A DNA stretch of 64,000 bases, taken from positions 1 through 64,000 of the forward strand of contig NZ_VFTZ01000026.1 in assembly GCF_006440775.1 (NCBI RefSeq), in the 5' to 3' direction. The translations under genes and the position numbers were made by a program. The notes under the pieces were generated by a model that made no database searches, was not told the DNA's origin, and saw nothing but the letters and a program-made list of their open reading frames with translations. Below are positions 18,101 through 26,680 of the stretch, one piece after another (within the stretch, counting starts at the first letter, position 1; every line of letters begins with the position of its first letter). This stretch comes from Mesorhizobium sp. B2-7-2. GTDB taxonomy: Bacteria; Pseudomonadota; Alphaproteobacteria; Rhizobiales; Rhizobiaceae.

Positions 18101-20588
18101 CACCGCTTCGGTGCCGGCCGGCGGCAGCACCGTCGACATCCCCGTCGGCGACGACTGGGGCGCCGGCGCCTATGTCACGGCGACCTTGTTCCGGCCCGGC
18201 GACGCGCAGGAATCGCGCATGCCGGCCCGCGCCATCGGCATCCAATGGCTGTCGGTCGATCCGGGCTCGAAGAAGCTGGCGGTCAGCCTGACGCCGCCGG
18301 AAAAAACCGTGCCGCGCCAGCAGCTGTCGATCCCGGTCGCCGTCAGCGGCGCTCAGGCCGGCAGCAATGCCTATGTGATGGTGGCTGCCGTCGATGTCGG
18401 CATCCTCAACCTCACCAACTACAAGGCGCCCGATCCCGAGGACTGGTTCTTCGGCCAGCGCATGCTGGGGCTGGAGATCCGCGACCTCTACGGACGCCTG
18501 ATCGACGGCTCGCTCGGCGCCATGGGCAAGATACGCACCGGCGGCGATGGGGCGAACATGCAGGCGCAGGGCAGCCCGCCGACGGAAAAGTTGGTCGCCT
18601 TCTTCTCCGGCCCGGTCGAGCTCGATGCCAATGGCAAGGCGCGGGTCGATTTCGACATCCCGCAGTTCAACGGCACCGTGCGCGTCATGGCCGTCGCCTG
18701 GACCAAGGATGCGGTCGGCCACGCCCAGACCGACGTCATCGTGCGCGATCCGGTGGTGATCACCGCCGGCCTGCCGCGCTTCCTGGCGCCGGGCGATGCG
18801 GCGACCATGCGCCTCGACATTGCCGACACCGACGGCCCGGCCGGCGACTATGCGCTCTCGGTCACCACGACCGGGGACCTCACGACCGGCGACAAGCCAT
18901 TGCCCGAGAAGCTGACGCTCGCCCAGGGCAAGCGTCAGTCGCTCACCTTCCCGCTGGTCGCCAAGACCGCGGGCGACGCCTCGGTCACGATCAAGCTCGC
19001 GCAGGCCGATGGCACGGAAGTCGAGCAGACGCTCTACCTGCCGGTGCGCCCGGCGCAGCTTCCGGTCACCAACCGCATGGTTGTCGACCTGAAGCCCAAT
19101 GGCGGCTCGTTGCGCGTCGACAAGGAACTGCTTGCCGCAAGCGTGCTCGGCGGCGCTTCGGTCAGCGTCGGCGTCTCGCAGTCGTCCGCGCTCGACGTGC
19201 CGTCGCTTCTGATGTCGCTCGACCGCTACCCCTATGGCTGTGCGGAGCAGACCACCAGCCGCGCCATGCCGCTGCTCTATGTCAACGACATGGCCAAGAG
19301 CATCGGCATGGAGAGCGATCCGGACCTCCATGGCCGCATCCAGGACGCCATCTACAAGGTGCTGTCCTACCAGGCGGCAAGCGGCAGCTTCGGCCTCTGG
19401 GGACCCGGCTCCGGCGATCTGTGGCTCGACGCTTATGTCACGGAGTTCCTGACCCGGGCGCGTGAGCAGAAGTACGATGTGCCGGCGCTGGCCATGAACC
19501 AGGCGCTCAACAACCTGCAGAACTCGCTCGGCTACGACCAGGACGTCCAGGACAGGGGCAGCGACATCGCCTATGCGCTCTATGTGCTCGCCCGCAACAA
19601 GAAGGCCTCGATCGGCGATCTGCGCTATTATGCCGACACGCAGCTTGAAGCCTTCTCCAGCCCCATGGCCGTCGCCCAGTTGGCGGCAAGCCTGGCGCTC
19701 TACGGCGACGCGCAGCGTTCGGAAGCCACCTTCCAGACGGCGCTCAGGCTGGCGAAGTCGGAAACCGACTACGACTACTACCGCTCGGACTACGGCTCGC
19801 GGCTGCGTGACGGCGCGGCGATGCTCGCGTTGGCGGCGGAATCGAAGCCGGTACCGAGCATCATGCCGCAGCTGATCAAGCTGGTGGGAGTGGCGCGAGC
19901 GGACGCCCGCTGGACGAGCACGCAGGACGAATCCTGGATGCTGCTCGCCGCGCGGGCGCTGAAGGAAGGCAATGATTCCATCACGCTTTCCGTCAACGGC
20001 GCGCCGCATTCGGGCGGCTATTCAGACCAGGTCGCCGGCAGCGAGCTTGTCGACAGCCCCCTCACCATCGCCAACACCGGCGCGACGCCGCTGCAGGCGG
20101 TGGTGACCGCGGTCGCCGCGCCGGTCGAGCCGCTGCCGGCCGGCGGCGACGGCTTCACCATCGCGCGCACCTACTACAAGCTCGACGGCACCGAGGCCAA
20201 TGTCACCGAGGCCAAGCAGAACGAGCGCTACGTGGTCGTGCTCAAGGTCTATGAGCAGAACAAATGGCCGTCGCGGCTCCTGATCACCGATCTGTTGCCG
20301 GCCGGCTTCGAGATCGACAATCCGAGCCTGGTTTCCAGCGCGCAATTGTCGAACTTCTCCTGGCTGGCGCAAACCGACGCCGCGCATCTGGAATTCCGCG
20401 ACGACCGCTTCGTCGCCGCTTTCAACCCCGATGAAGGCGACCACGGCCGCAACATCACGCTGGCCTATGTCGTGCGCGCCGTGACGCCGGGCACCTACGC
20501 CCATCCGGCGGCGACGGTGGAGGACATGTACCGGCCGCAATACTCGGCCCGCACCGCCACCGGCGTGATGGAGGTGAAGGCCGAGTAG
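15108..20588 (+). CDS. Bacterial alpha-2-macroglobulin family protein with N-terminal PAN domain
   Basis: This 1826-residue protein is a periplasmic alpha-2-macroglobulin (YfhM/ECAM type) thought to trap attacking proteases. A signal peptide (about residues 1-26) has no lipobox cysteine, unlike the E. coli lipoprotein. Next comes a PAN/Apple-like segment with cysteines at 55, 59, 65 and 77. The macroglobulin domains follow. The thioester motif CAEQ begins at Cys1378, so the covalent-trap chemistry is intact. I chose the ATG at 15108, preceded by GGAGGG. A longer frame exists upstream but has no ribosome site. The gene is followed by pbpC, the standard partner for repairing peptidoglycan after a breach. 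Confidence 0.92.
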   Translation: MAMRAARGLSFLLLIFFALGGAAFAAEARRIVTTDNSDYFGFDLRSEQNVSLDQCKTACLGDPACRAFTYNTKAKWCFLKSDYNQLKSFNGAVAGKVANVDGDPDIGAPPALAFFPNWMADQAQQFRNKLTDPAYDKPTEGLAALQAAAEQASLTGDHRLAMQKYQAAVSVLPDDGALWLALARETLAVQPASNTTEPSTFPMNATSAAFNAYKLVRTAKTRAETLALLGAGLDKRDLYRPSLQAYEASLALVSSPAVQADYADLKARKGFRVVEHTVDADSSSPRICAQFSEGLVKTGVDYSQFVTVDNAAPKAVEAKDKQICVEGLEHGQHYDVTFRAGLPSAIGETIAAPVVLSIYVQDRAPSARFTGDSFVLPAGARRGIPVVTVNMNAAKMTLYRIGDRSLAQLLSGYQFLHQLDGYDISTISDQMGSPVWSGTLEIANDLNKEVTTSFPVDEAIPQRKPGVYVLTAQPVDDKSDDYGSRATQWFVVSDIGLSTYTGQDGLNVFARSLGSAKPISGAELTMLARNNEILGTATTDAEGHAVFNPGLTRGENGMVPAVLMAKQGDNDFVFLDMGKAGFDLSDRGVEGRASPGALDVYAWTERGIYRAGEDVHVAALARDGAAKAVENLPLTFIFTRPDGVENRRIISNGESAGGHAVDLPLEANAMRGTWTVSIYTDPKQSPVASQMFLVEDFVPDRIEFDLTADKKEIAQGETANATVDGRFLYGAPAAGLALEGELTLSTTSTWDSFKDFTFGLADEQSGEPTVTPLANLPVVGDDGKATFPVTIDQLPSTTKLVNAKVTVRMREAGGRAVERSLEIGVRPQRDVIGIRPDFEGDEVPQGGTAKFSIIAVDPNGKREDLKGAQWSLVKVERNYQWYRSNNSWNYEAVSLTKAVANGAMDLKANGEATVSLPVDWGRYRLEVETADPDGPATSYEFDAGWYVASSTTETPDGLEIALDKDTYAAGEVAKLKVSPHFAGELLVTIGAEKLLKTVTASVPAGGSTVDIPVGDDWGAGAYVTATLFRPGDAQESRMPARAIGIQWLSVDPGSKKLAVSLTPPEKTVPRQQLSIPVAVSGAQAGSNAYVMVAAVDVGILNLTNYKAPDPEDWFFGQRMLGLEIRDLYGRLIDGSLGAMGKIRTGGDGANMQAQGSPPTEKLVAFFSGPVELDANGKARVDFDIPQFNGTVRVMAVAWTKDAVGHAQTDVIVRDPVVITAGLPRFLAPGDAATMRLDIADTDGPAGDYALSVTTTGDLTTGDKPLPEKLTLAQGKRQSLTFPLVAKTAGDASVTIKLAQADGTEVEQTLYLPVRPAQLPVTNRMVVDLKPNGGSLRVDKELLAASVLGGASVSVGVSQSSALDVPSLLMSLDRYPYGCAEQTTSRAMPLLYVNDMAKSIGMESDPDLHGRIQDAIYKVLSYQAASGSFGLWGPGSGDLWLDAYVTEFLTRAREQKYDVPALAMNQALNNLQNSLGYDQDVQDRGSDIAYALYVLARNKKASIGDLRYYADTQLEAFSSPMAVAQLAASLALYGDAQRSEATFQTALRLAKSETDYDYYRSDYGSRLRDGAAMLALAAESKPVPSIMPQLIKLVGVARADARWTSTQDESWMLLAARALKEGNDSITLSVNGAPHSGGYSDQVAGSELVDSPLTIANTGATPLQAVVTAVAAPVEPLPAGGDGFTIARTYYKLDGTEANVTEAKQNERYVVVLKVYEQNKWPSRLLITDLLPAGFEIDNPSLVSSAQLSNFSWLAQTDAAHLEFRDDRFVAAFNPDEGDHGRNITLAYVVRAVTPGTYAHPAATVEDMYRPQYSARTATGVMEVKAE

Positions 20589-20610
20589 CGATGACAAGGT
20601 CGCCGATATC

Positions 20611-20687
20611 CCCCTTCTCCCCCACTCTACACCGGGAGAAGGGGCCGGTTCACCCTCCGAAGCTGCAGCGTAGCTGCTGCGAAGGAG
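20611..20687. repeat. Palindromic intergenic element between A2M and pbpC
   Basis: Two hairpins sit side by side in this 109-bp gap. CCCCTTCTCCC (20611-20621) pairs with GGGAGAAGGGG (20634-20644). A second dyad (CCCTCC...GGAGGG, about 20653-20688) encloses a GCAGC-rich core. The first half resembles the ends of the repeat at 46584-46735. The pbpC ribosome site falls in the right edge of the second hairpin, so folding could affect pbpC translation. Confidence 0.6.
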
Positions 20688-20697
20688 GGGCAGGCGG

Positions 20698-22803
20698 ATG
20701 AAGGTCAGCGCCATGTTCTCCAGGAAATTTCTCAGACGCACCGCCATCGCAGGCCTTTGCCTCGCCGGCTTCGCGGCGCTTTCGGTCGCCGCGCTCTGGG
20801 AGCTCGACCGCGCCTTCCCGCCGCCGCTGCCGGCAAAGCTGACGGTCTCGACGGAGGTGCAGGACCGCGACGGTCAGCTGCTGCGCGCCTTCGCCACGCC
20901 CGACGGCTACTGGCGGCTCGAAACCCGCCTCGACCAGGTCGACAGGCAATTCGTCGACATGCTGGTGACTTATGAAGACAAGCGCTTCTGGGATCACCGC
21001 GGCGTCGATGTCCTGGCGCTTTGCCGGGCTGCCGGCCAGCTCGTCACCAGCGGTCATATCGTGTCCGGCGGCTCGACCTTGTCGATGCAGCTCGCCCGGC
21101 TGATCGAGCCGCGCGACAGCCGCAGCCTTGCCTCCAAGCTCAGGCAGATGCTGCGCGCCGTCCAGATCGAACGGCGGCTCACCAAGCAGGAAATCCTCGA
21201 ACGCTACCTGACGCTGGCGCCCTATGGCGGCAATCTCGAAGGCGTGCGCGCCGCATCGCTCGCTTATTTCGGCAAGGAGCCGAAGCGGCTCACGGTCTCG
21301 GAAGCCGCCCTGCTCGTCGCCCTGCCGCAACTGCCGGAAAAGCGCCGGCCCGACCGCAACCTCGACATCGCCCACGCCGCACGGGACCGTGTGCTCACCC
21401 GTATGGTCTCGGCCGGCGTGCTCGGCGAACGCGAAGCCGCGCGCGCCGCGCTGGACGACGTCTCCGGCCTGCGCAGAAAACTGCCGGCGCTGGCCGCGCA
21501 TGCTTCCTACGCCATGCTGCCGAAGGCCGTGCCAGGCAAGCCGCTGCGGCTCACCATCCGCAAAAGCGTGCAGCAGGGGCTGGAACAGGTGGCAAGGGAT
21601 GCCGCCAGGAAGCTTGGCCCGAAACTTTCCGTCGCCATGGTCATGGCCGATGCGCGCACCGGCGACGTCCTGGGCGAGGTCGGCTCGGCCGATTTCTTCG
21701 ATGCCAGCCGCTCCGGCTGGATCGACATGACCAAGGTGGTGCGCTCACCCGGCTCGACGCTGAAGCCCTTCATCTATGGGCTTGCCTTCGAGCAGGGGCT
21801 GGTGGCGCAGGAGATGATCATCGAGGACAGTCCGGCCGATTTCGGCGGCTACCGTCCGAAGAATTTCGACATGGGTTACCAGGGCGACGTCTCGATTCGC
21901 CAGGCGCTGCAATTGTCGCTCAACGTGCCGGCGATCCGCGTGCTCGACGCGGTCGGCCCCGCGCGGCTCACCGCGCGCTTCCGCCAGGCCGGCGTCAACC
22001 CGATCCTGCCGGTCAACGAAGCGCCGGGCTTGGCGATCGGACTTGGCGGCGTCGGCGTGACCTTGCGCGACCTGGTGCAGCTCTATACGGGGCTCGCCAA
22101 TGGCGGCAAGATGCATACGCTGCATGACGGCACCGAGCCGGCCGCCGCCGAGCGCGCCATCGCCACCATTCTCGACGACCAGGCAGCCTGGCAGATCAAC
22201 GACATCCTGTCTGGCGTGAAGCCGCCGGAAGGCGCCATGCAGCGTGGCATCGCCTACAAGACCGGCACCTCTTACGGTTATCGCGATGCCTGGTCCGTCG
22301 GCTTCGACGGCCGCTACGTGCTGGGTGTGTGGGTCGGCCGCGCCGATGCCAGCCCTGTCCCCGGCCTGTCGGGCTATGTCTCGGCAGCACCCATCCTGTT
22401 CGAAGGCTTCGTCCGTTCCGGCCTTGCCGGCGTGCCGCTGCCCGGCCGGCCGCCGGGCGTCTTCAACCCCAAGCGCGATGAATTGCCGGTGACGCTCACC
22501 CGCTTCGGCGCCGGCGCCGACGGTCTGGTGCAGGCCACCGCCACCGAGCCGGCGCCGACCATCATCTTCCCGCCCAACGGCGCCCGCGTCGACCTCGGCA
22601 CCAATTCGGCCGATGCCACGCCGCTGGTGCTGAAACTGCAGGGCGGCCGCGCCCCGTTCCGCTGGCTTGCCAATGGCAAGCCGCTCGCCGGCATCGACCG
22701 CCGCCGCACGGCAACCTGGCAACCCGACGGCACCGGCTATTCGACGCTGACGGTGATCGACGCTGTGGGGCGAGCGGCAAGCGTGAAGGTTTTCGTTGAG
22801 TAG
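20698..22803 (+). CDS. pbpC: Penicillin-binding protein 1C
   Basis: This bifunctional peptidoglycan synthase is anchored by one N-terminal membrane segment (about residues 12-32). The glycosyltransferase 51 domain has its catalytic Glu93 in the YEDKRFWDH motif. The transpeptidase domain has the active Ser353 in STLK, an SLN motif and KTGTS at 521-525. The C-terminal BiPBP_C domain is present. At 701 residues the length is normal. It lies downstream of the alpha-2-macroglobulin gene and its stop overlaps the next gene. Function follows the family closely. Confidence 0.95.
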   Translation: MKVSAMFSRKFLRRTAIAGLCLAGFAALSVAALWELDRAFPPPLPAKLTVSTEVQDRDGQLLRAFATPDGYWRLETRLDQVDRQFVDMLVTYEDKRFWDHRGVDVLALCRAAGQLVTSGHIVSGGSTLSMQLARLIEPRDSRSLASKLRQMLRAVQIERRLTKQEILERYLTLAPYGGNLEGVRAASLAYFGKEPKRLTVSEAALLVALPQLPEKRRPDRNLDIAHAARDRVLTRMVSAGVLGEREAARAALDDVSGLRRKLPALAAHASYAMLPKAVPGKPLRLTIRKSVQQGLEQVARDAARKLGPKLSVAMVMADARTGDVLGEVGSADFFDASRSGWIDMTKVVRSPGSTLKPFIYGLAFEQGLVAQEMIIEDSPADFGGYRPKNFDMGYQGDVSIRQALQLSLNVPAIRVLDAVGPARLTARFRQAGVNPILPVNEAPGLAIGLGGVGVTLRDLVQLYTGLANGGKMHTLHDGTEPAAAERAIATILDDQAAWQINDILSGVKPPEGAMQRGIAYKTGTSYGYRDAWSVGFDGRYVLGVWVGRADASPVPGLSGYVSAAPILFEGFVRSGLAGVPLPGRPPGVFNPKRDELPVTLTRFGAGADGLVQATATEPAPTIIFPPNGARVDLGTNSADATPLVLKLQGGRAPFRWLANGKPLAGIDRRRTATWQPDGTGYSTLTVIDAVGRAASVKVFVE

Positions 22804-23560
22804 AACGCGGCAAGCGATTCAGGGGATTGCGTTTCTCGGCCGACTTTTGTCGAGAGCATTCTTCGCAGCGCTTGCGCTAGCAATCGCGAGCCCTCTCTCA
22901 GTCCGCGCCGGTCCCCTCCCCGCCGGCTTCGTCAGGCTGGCCGAAATCGATCCGACCATTCGCCAGGATATCCGCTACGCCGGCCTGGAAAACTTCCTGC
23001 ACCGCAAAGCCGACGGCTATGACGCGCCGGTCTGCATCCTGACCGCGCAGGCCGCGAAGGCGCTGTCCAGCGTCCAGAAAGCCATGACCGCCAAAGGCCT
23101 GACGCTGGTCGTCTTCGACTGCTACCGCCCGGCGCGAGCGGTTGCCGATATGGGCAGGTGGACAAGAGAAGGCGGCCAGCCCGACCCGCAATGGTATCCG
23201 ACCGCCGAGCGTGGCGATCTCATCGCCAAAGGCTATATCGGCGAGTTCTCCAGCCATTCTCGAGGTTCGACGGTGGACCTTGCCATCGCCAAGGCCGGCA
23301 ATAAAAGCGCGGTTCATCCGGCCTGCGGCGCGCCGGACGGCGGCACGCTCGATTTCGGCACCGGTTTCGACTGCTTTGACCCAAAGAGCGAAACCGCCAG
23401 TGCCTTGATCGGCGCCGAAGCCACCGCAAACCGCAAGACGCTGCTGAGCGCAATGCGCGCCGCCGGCTTTCGCAACTATGCGCGCGAATGGTGGCACTTC
23501 ACCCTGGCAAAAGAGCCTTTCCCAAAACAGCGCTTCGATTTTCCGGTTAACGCCAATTGA
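22796..23560 (+). CDS. D-alanyl-D-alanine dipeptidase (VanX/DdpX family, M15D)
   Basis: This zinc dipeptidase hydrolyses D-Ala-D-Ala. The metal-binding motif HxxGxxxD is at His154-Asp161 and EWWH at 231-234 supplies the catalytic Glu and third ligand. An N-terminal hydrophobic segment ending around residue 38 (VRAG) suggests export to the periplasm, unlike cytoplasmic VanX. The start is TTG at 22796, overlapping the last eight bases of pbpC, which implies coupled translation. No vanA/vanH neighbours exist, so the role is more likely peptidoglycan turnover or D-amino-acid scavenging than glycopeptide resistance. Confidence 0.85.
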   Translation: MSRTRQAIQGIAFLGRLLSRAFFAALALAIASPLSVRAGPLPAGFVRLAEIDPTIRQDIRYAGLENFLHRKADGYDAPVCILTAQAAKALSSVQKAMTAKGLTLVVFDCYRPARAVADMGRWTREGGQPDPQWYPTAERGDLIAKGYIGEFSSHSRGSTVDLAIAKAGNKSAVHPACGAPDGGTLDFGTGFDCFDPKSETASALIGAEATANRKTLLSAMRAAGFRNYAREWWHFTLAKEPFPKQRFDFPVNAN

Positions 23561-23721
23561 GGCGCCCGGGGTTGTCATCACCCTGACCGCTTCTAATTAG
23601 GGCCGGCGGATGAAGAGCCATGCGGCCGCTGAGGAAGTTATTTCCTTAACCGACCCACGCTCGGCGAAAAATTGTTTCGAGGAGATGAAAAAGGCAACAT
23701 TCAATGCATCTAAATTCTATA

Positions 23722-23735
23722 AACTCGGTAGAGTT
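23722..23735. promoter_or_regulatory. Inverted repeat upstream of the sulfate operon
   Basis: AACTC-GGTA-GAGTT is a perfect 5-bp dyad located 24 bases before the sbp start codon, in an AT-rich stretch. It could be an operator for a sulfur regulator or part of a leader hairpin. I cannot assign a protein to it. Confidence 0.3.
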
Positions 23736-23759
23736 CGCAGCAGTTCAACGGAGGCCGGA

Positions 23760-24788
23760 ATGACCAAACCTCATTTCAGGAAACTGCTCGGCGCGCTGGT
23801 CGCCACGTCTGTCCAGTTCGGCACGCTCGGTTTCGCGTTTGCCGACACGACCATTCTGAATGTGTCCTATGACCCGACACGTGAACTCTACAAGGCCTAT
23901 GATGAGGCGTTCGCCGCGCACTGGAAGGCTGAGACCGGAGAAACAGTCACCATCCAGCAGTCGCATGGCGGTTCCGGCGCGCAGGCCCGGGCGGTGATCG
24001 ACGGCCTCGACGCCGACGTCGTCACGCTGGCCCTCGAAGGCGACATCAACGCCATCGTCTCGAAGACGAAGAAGATCAACCCGGATTGGCGCACGAAGTT
24101 CGAGAACAACTCCGCACCCTATACCTCGACCATCATCTTCCTGGTGCGCAAGGGCAATCTCAAGGGCATCCAGGACTGGAGCGATCTGGTGAAGGACGGC
24201 GTCCAGGTGATCACGCCGAACCCGAAGACGTCCGGCGGCGCGCGCTGGAACTATCTTGCCGCCTGGGCCTATGCGAACGCCAATGACGGCAATGACGAAG
24301 CCAAGACCAAGGAGTTCGTCGGCAAGCTTTATGCGAATGTCCCGGTGCTCGATACCGGCGCGCGCGGCTCGACGGTGACCTTCGCGCAGAAGGGCCTGGG
24401 CGACGTGCTGATCGCCTGGGAGAATGAAGCCTATCTCGCGCTCGACGAATTCGGCGCCGACAATTTCGACATCGTCTACCCGCCGACCTCGATCCTGGCC
24501 GAGCCGCCGGTCGCGGTCGTCGACGCCAATGTCGACGCCAAGGGCACGCGCAAGGTCGCGGAGGCCTATCTGGGCTGGCTCTATTCCAAGGAAGCGCAGA
24601 CCATCATCGCCAAGAACCACTATCGCCCGGCCAAGCCCGACCTGGTGCCGGCCGAGGACCTTGCCAAGCTGCCGGCAATCAAACTGGTCACCATCGACGA
24701 CCCGCAGTTCGGCGGTTGGAAGAAAGCGCAGCCTTACCATTTCGGCGACGGCGGTATATTCGACCAGATCTACAAACCGGCGCAGTGA
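23760..24788 (+). CDS. sbp: Sulfate ABC transporter substrate-binding protein
   Basis: This 342-residue periplasmic protein binds sulfate or thiosulfate for the CysTWA transporter encoded next. It has a signal peptide ending at FAFAD, the family-opening LNVSYDPTREL, and the NPKTSGGARWNYLAAW signature of prokaryotic sulfate-binding proteins. The ATG at 23760 is chosen because GGAGG lies five bases upstream; the frame stays open for 150 bases before it without a good start. A second, diverged paralogue is at 28640. Sulfate versus thiosulfate preference cannot be told. Confidence 0.92.
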   Translation: MTKPHFRKLLGALVATSVQFGTLGFAFADTTILNVSYDPTRELYKAYDEAFAAHWKAETGETVTIQQSHGGSGAQARAVIDGLDADVVTLALEGDINAIVSKTKKINPDWRTKFENNSAPYTSTIIFLVRKGNLKGIQDWSDLVKDGVQVITPNPKTSGGARWNYLAAWAYANANDGNDEAKTKEFVGKLYANVPVLDTGARGSTVTFAQKGLGDVLIAWENEAYLALDEFGADNFDIVYPPTSILAEPPVAVVDANVDAKGTRKVAEAYLGWLYSKEAQTIIAKNHYRPAKPDLVPAEDLAKLPAIKLVTIDDPQFGGWKKAQPYHFGDGGIFDQIYKPAQ

Positions 24789-24880
24789 GGACGGACGGCC
24801 GGTGAGCCTCACGGGCGTCCCGGCTGAATGCGACTGCGCAGAGCCATTCCGGTTTGAATAGAAGGACGATCCAGGACAGC

Positions 24881-25732
24881 ATGACCACAGCACCTGCCAA
24901 GGCGGGGTGGCGATTCAGACAGCCGAGTGTCATTCCGGGGTTCGGATTGACGCTCGGCTTCTCACTTGCCTACCTCACGCTCATCATCCTCATACCGCTT
25001 TCGGGACTGGTCTGGCGTTCGGCCGCGCTCGGCTGGGTCGATTTCTGGGCGATCGCCGTCGACCGGCGCACCCTCAACGCGCTGAAGATAAGCTTCGGCA
25101 CTGCCTTCCTGGCGGCTGTCGTCAACGTCGTGTTCGGCACCATCGTCGCCTGGGTTCTGGTCCGCTACCGCTTCCCCGGACGCCGCATCGCCGACGCGAT
25201 GGTCGACCTGCCCTTCGCCCTGCCAACGGCCGTCGCCGGCATAGCGCTCACCACGCTCTATGCGCCGAACGGCTGGATCGGCCAGCTTCTGATGCCGCTC
25301 GGCATCAAGGTCGCCTACACGCCGCTCGGCATCGTCGTCGCGCTGGTGTTCATCGGCCTGCCCTTCGTCGTGCGCACCGTCCAGCCGATCATGGAAGAGG
25401 TCGACAAGGAGGTCGAGGAAGCAGCCGCCACGCTCGGCGCCAGCCGTTTCCAGATCATCGCCCGGGTGCTTTTCCCAGGCCTGGCGCCGGCGATCATCAC
25501 CGGCTTTTCGCTCGCCTTCGCGCGCGGCGTCGGCGAATACGGCTCGGTCATCTTCATCGCCGGCAACCTGCCCTTCAAGTCCGAGATCGCGCCGCTTCTC
25601 ATCGTGATCAGGCTAGAGGAATACAATTACGAGGCGGCGACCGCGATCGCCGCGATCATGCTGGCGCTGTCCTTCGTGATGCTTTTGGTGGTCAATCTCG
25701 TCCAGACATGGAGCCGCAAGCGCTATGGCTGA
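24881..25732 (+). CDS. cysT: Sulfate ABC transporter permease CysT
   Basis: This 283-residue inner-membrane permease is the CysT (CysU) subunit of the sulfate/thiosulfate importer. It has about six hydrophobic segments and the EAA-type loop (EEAAATLGASRFQIIARVLFPG) that docks the ATPase. Its end overlaps the cysW start by eight bases, a standard arrangement. A TTG at 24854 could also serve as start. It lies 92 bp after sbp. Confidence 0.93.
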   Translation: MTTAPAKAGWRFRQPSVIPGFGLTLGFSLAYLTLIILIPLSGLVWRSAALGWVDFWAIAVDRRTLNALKISFGTAFLAAVVNVVFGTIVAWVLVRYRFPGRRIADAMVDLPFALPTAVAGIALTTLYAPNGWIGQLLMPLGIKVAYTPLGIVVALVFIGLPFVVRTVQPIMEEVDKEVEEAAATLGASRFQIIARVLFPGLAPAIITGFSLAFARGVGEYGSVIFIAGNLPFKSEIAPLLIVIRLEEYNYEAATAIAAIMLALSFVMLLVVNLVQTWSRKRYG

Positions 25733-26609
25733 TCCCGAGATCAAATCCTACGAGCCGCATCACGAGAGCCAGTCGGCAGCGGTGACCGAAAGCCGGCCCG
25801 TCAAGGCCGTGCTGATGGCATTCGCCTTCGCCTTCCTTGCAGTCTTCCTGCTTTTGCCGCTGATCGTCGTCTTTCATGAGGCGCTTGCCAAAGGCGCCGG
25901 CGCCTACACGGAAGCCCTTTCCAGCCCCGACACGCGCTCCGCCATCCGCCTGACATTGCTTGTGGCGGCGATCTCGGTGCCGCTCAACGTCGTCTTCGGC
26001 ATCTCTGCCGCCTGGGCCATCGCCAAGTTCGAATTCAAGGGCAAGGCGTTCCTGACCACGCTGATCGACCTGCCCTTCTCGGTCTCGCCGGTCATCTCCG
26101 GCCTGGTCTATGTGCTTCTCTTCGGCGCGCAAGGGCTGCTCGGCGCCTGGTTGAAGGCGCATGGCATCGTCATCCTCTTCGCCGTGCCCGGCATCGTGCT
26201 GGCCACCATCTTCGTCACCTTCCCCTTCGTCGCCCGCGAGCTCATCCCGCTGATGCAGGAACAGGGCAATGGCGACGAAGAGGCGGCGCTTTCGCTGGGC
26301 GCCAGCGGCTGGCAAGCCTTCTGGTATGTGACGCTGCCCAACGTCAAATGGGGACTGCTCTACGGCGTGCTTCTGTGCAATGCGCGCGCCATGGGCGAGT
26401 TCGGCGCGGTCTCGGTGGTTTCGGGCCACATACGCGGCCTCACCAACACCATGCCGCTGCATGTCGAGATACTCTACAACGAATACAACGCCGTCGGCGC
26501 CTTTGCCGTCGCTTCGCTGCTGGCCGGCCTGGCGCTGGTGACGCTGGTCTTGAAAACGCTTCTGGAGATGCGCTACGGCGCCGAGCTTGCCGCGGCACGC
26601 GGACACTGA
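25725..26609 (+). CDS. cysW: Sulfate ABC transporter permease CysW
   Basis: This 294-residue protein is the second membrane subunit, forming a heterodimer with CysT. It carries the matching EAA loop (EEAALSLGASGWQAFWYVTLPN) and the conserved GEFGAVSVVSGHIRG stretch typical of CysW. The overlap with cysT suggests coupled translation. cysA follows after 71 bp. Confidence 0.93.
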   Translation: MADPEIKSYEPHHESQSAAVTESRPVKAVLMAFAFAFLAVFLLLPLIVVFHEALAKGAGAYTEALSSPDTRSAIRLTLLVAAISVPLNVVFGISAAWAIAKFEFKGKAFLTTLIDLPFSVSPVISGLVYVLLFGAQGLLGAWLKAHGIVILFAVPGIVLATIFVTFPFVARELIPLMQEQGNGDEEAALSLGASGWQAFWYVTLPNVKWGLLYGVLLCNARAMGEFGAVSVVSGHIRGLTNTMPLHVEILYNEYNAVGAFAVASLLAGLALVTLVLKTLLEMRYGAELAAARGH

Positions 26610-26615
26610 ACACTA

Positions 26616-26660
26616 CCTGTCGCCCGAGAGTGGCTGGCAGTTTGGGAACACCGACAGCAT
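26616..26660. repeat. Possible degenerate copy of the 47713-47765 dyad element
   Basis: The cysW-cysA gap reads CCTGTCGCCC followed by AGTGGCTGGCAG and later CGACAGCATCAA. Its order and spacing match the element at 47713-47765 (CCTGTCGCCC ... CGACAGGCATCAA), but the inner stem is degraded. This is a by-eye similarity over about 45 bases with gaps. Confidence 0.35.
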
Positions 26661-26680
26661 CAACGAACCGAGGGATTTGC

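Noticed and set aside
16584..20009. Open frame of over 1100 codons antisense to the alpha-2-macroglobulin gene
   Set aside because: The composition is typical of a reverse-frame shadow; the sense strand has thioester and macroglobulin features.
22796..23560. Glycopeptide resistance gene cluster
   Set aside because: Only a VanX-like dipeptidase is present; no vanA, vanH or sensor genes, and Gram-negative VanX homologues usually serve peptidoglycan recycling.
23561..23759. SAM-type riboswitch ahead of the sulfate operon
   Set aside because: I could not find the conserved paired segments of SAM-I or SAM-II classes; only one short dyad is visible.
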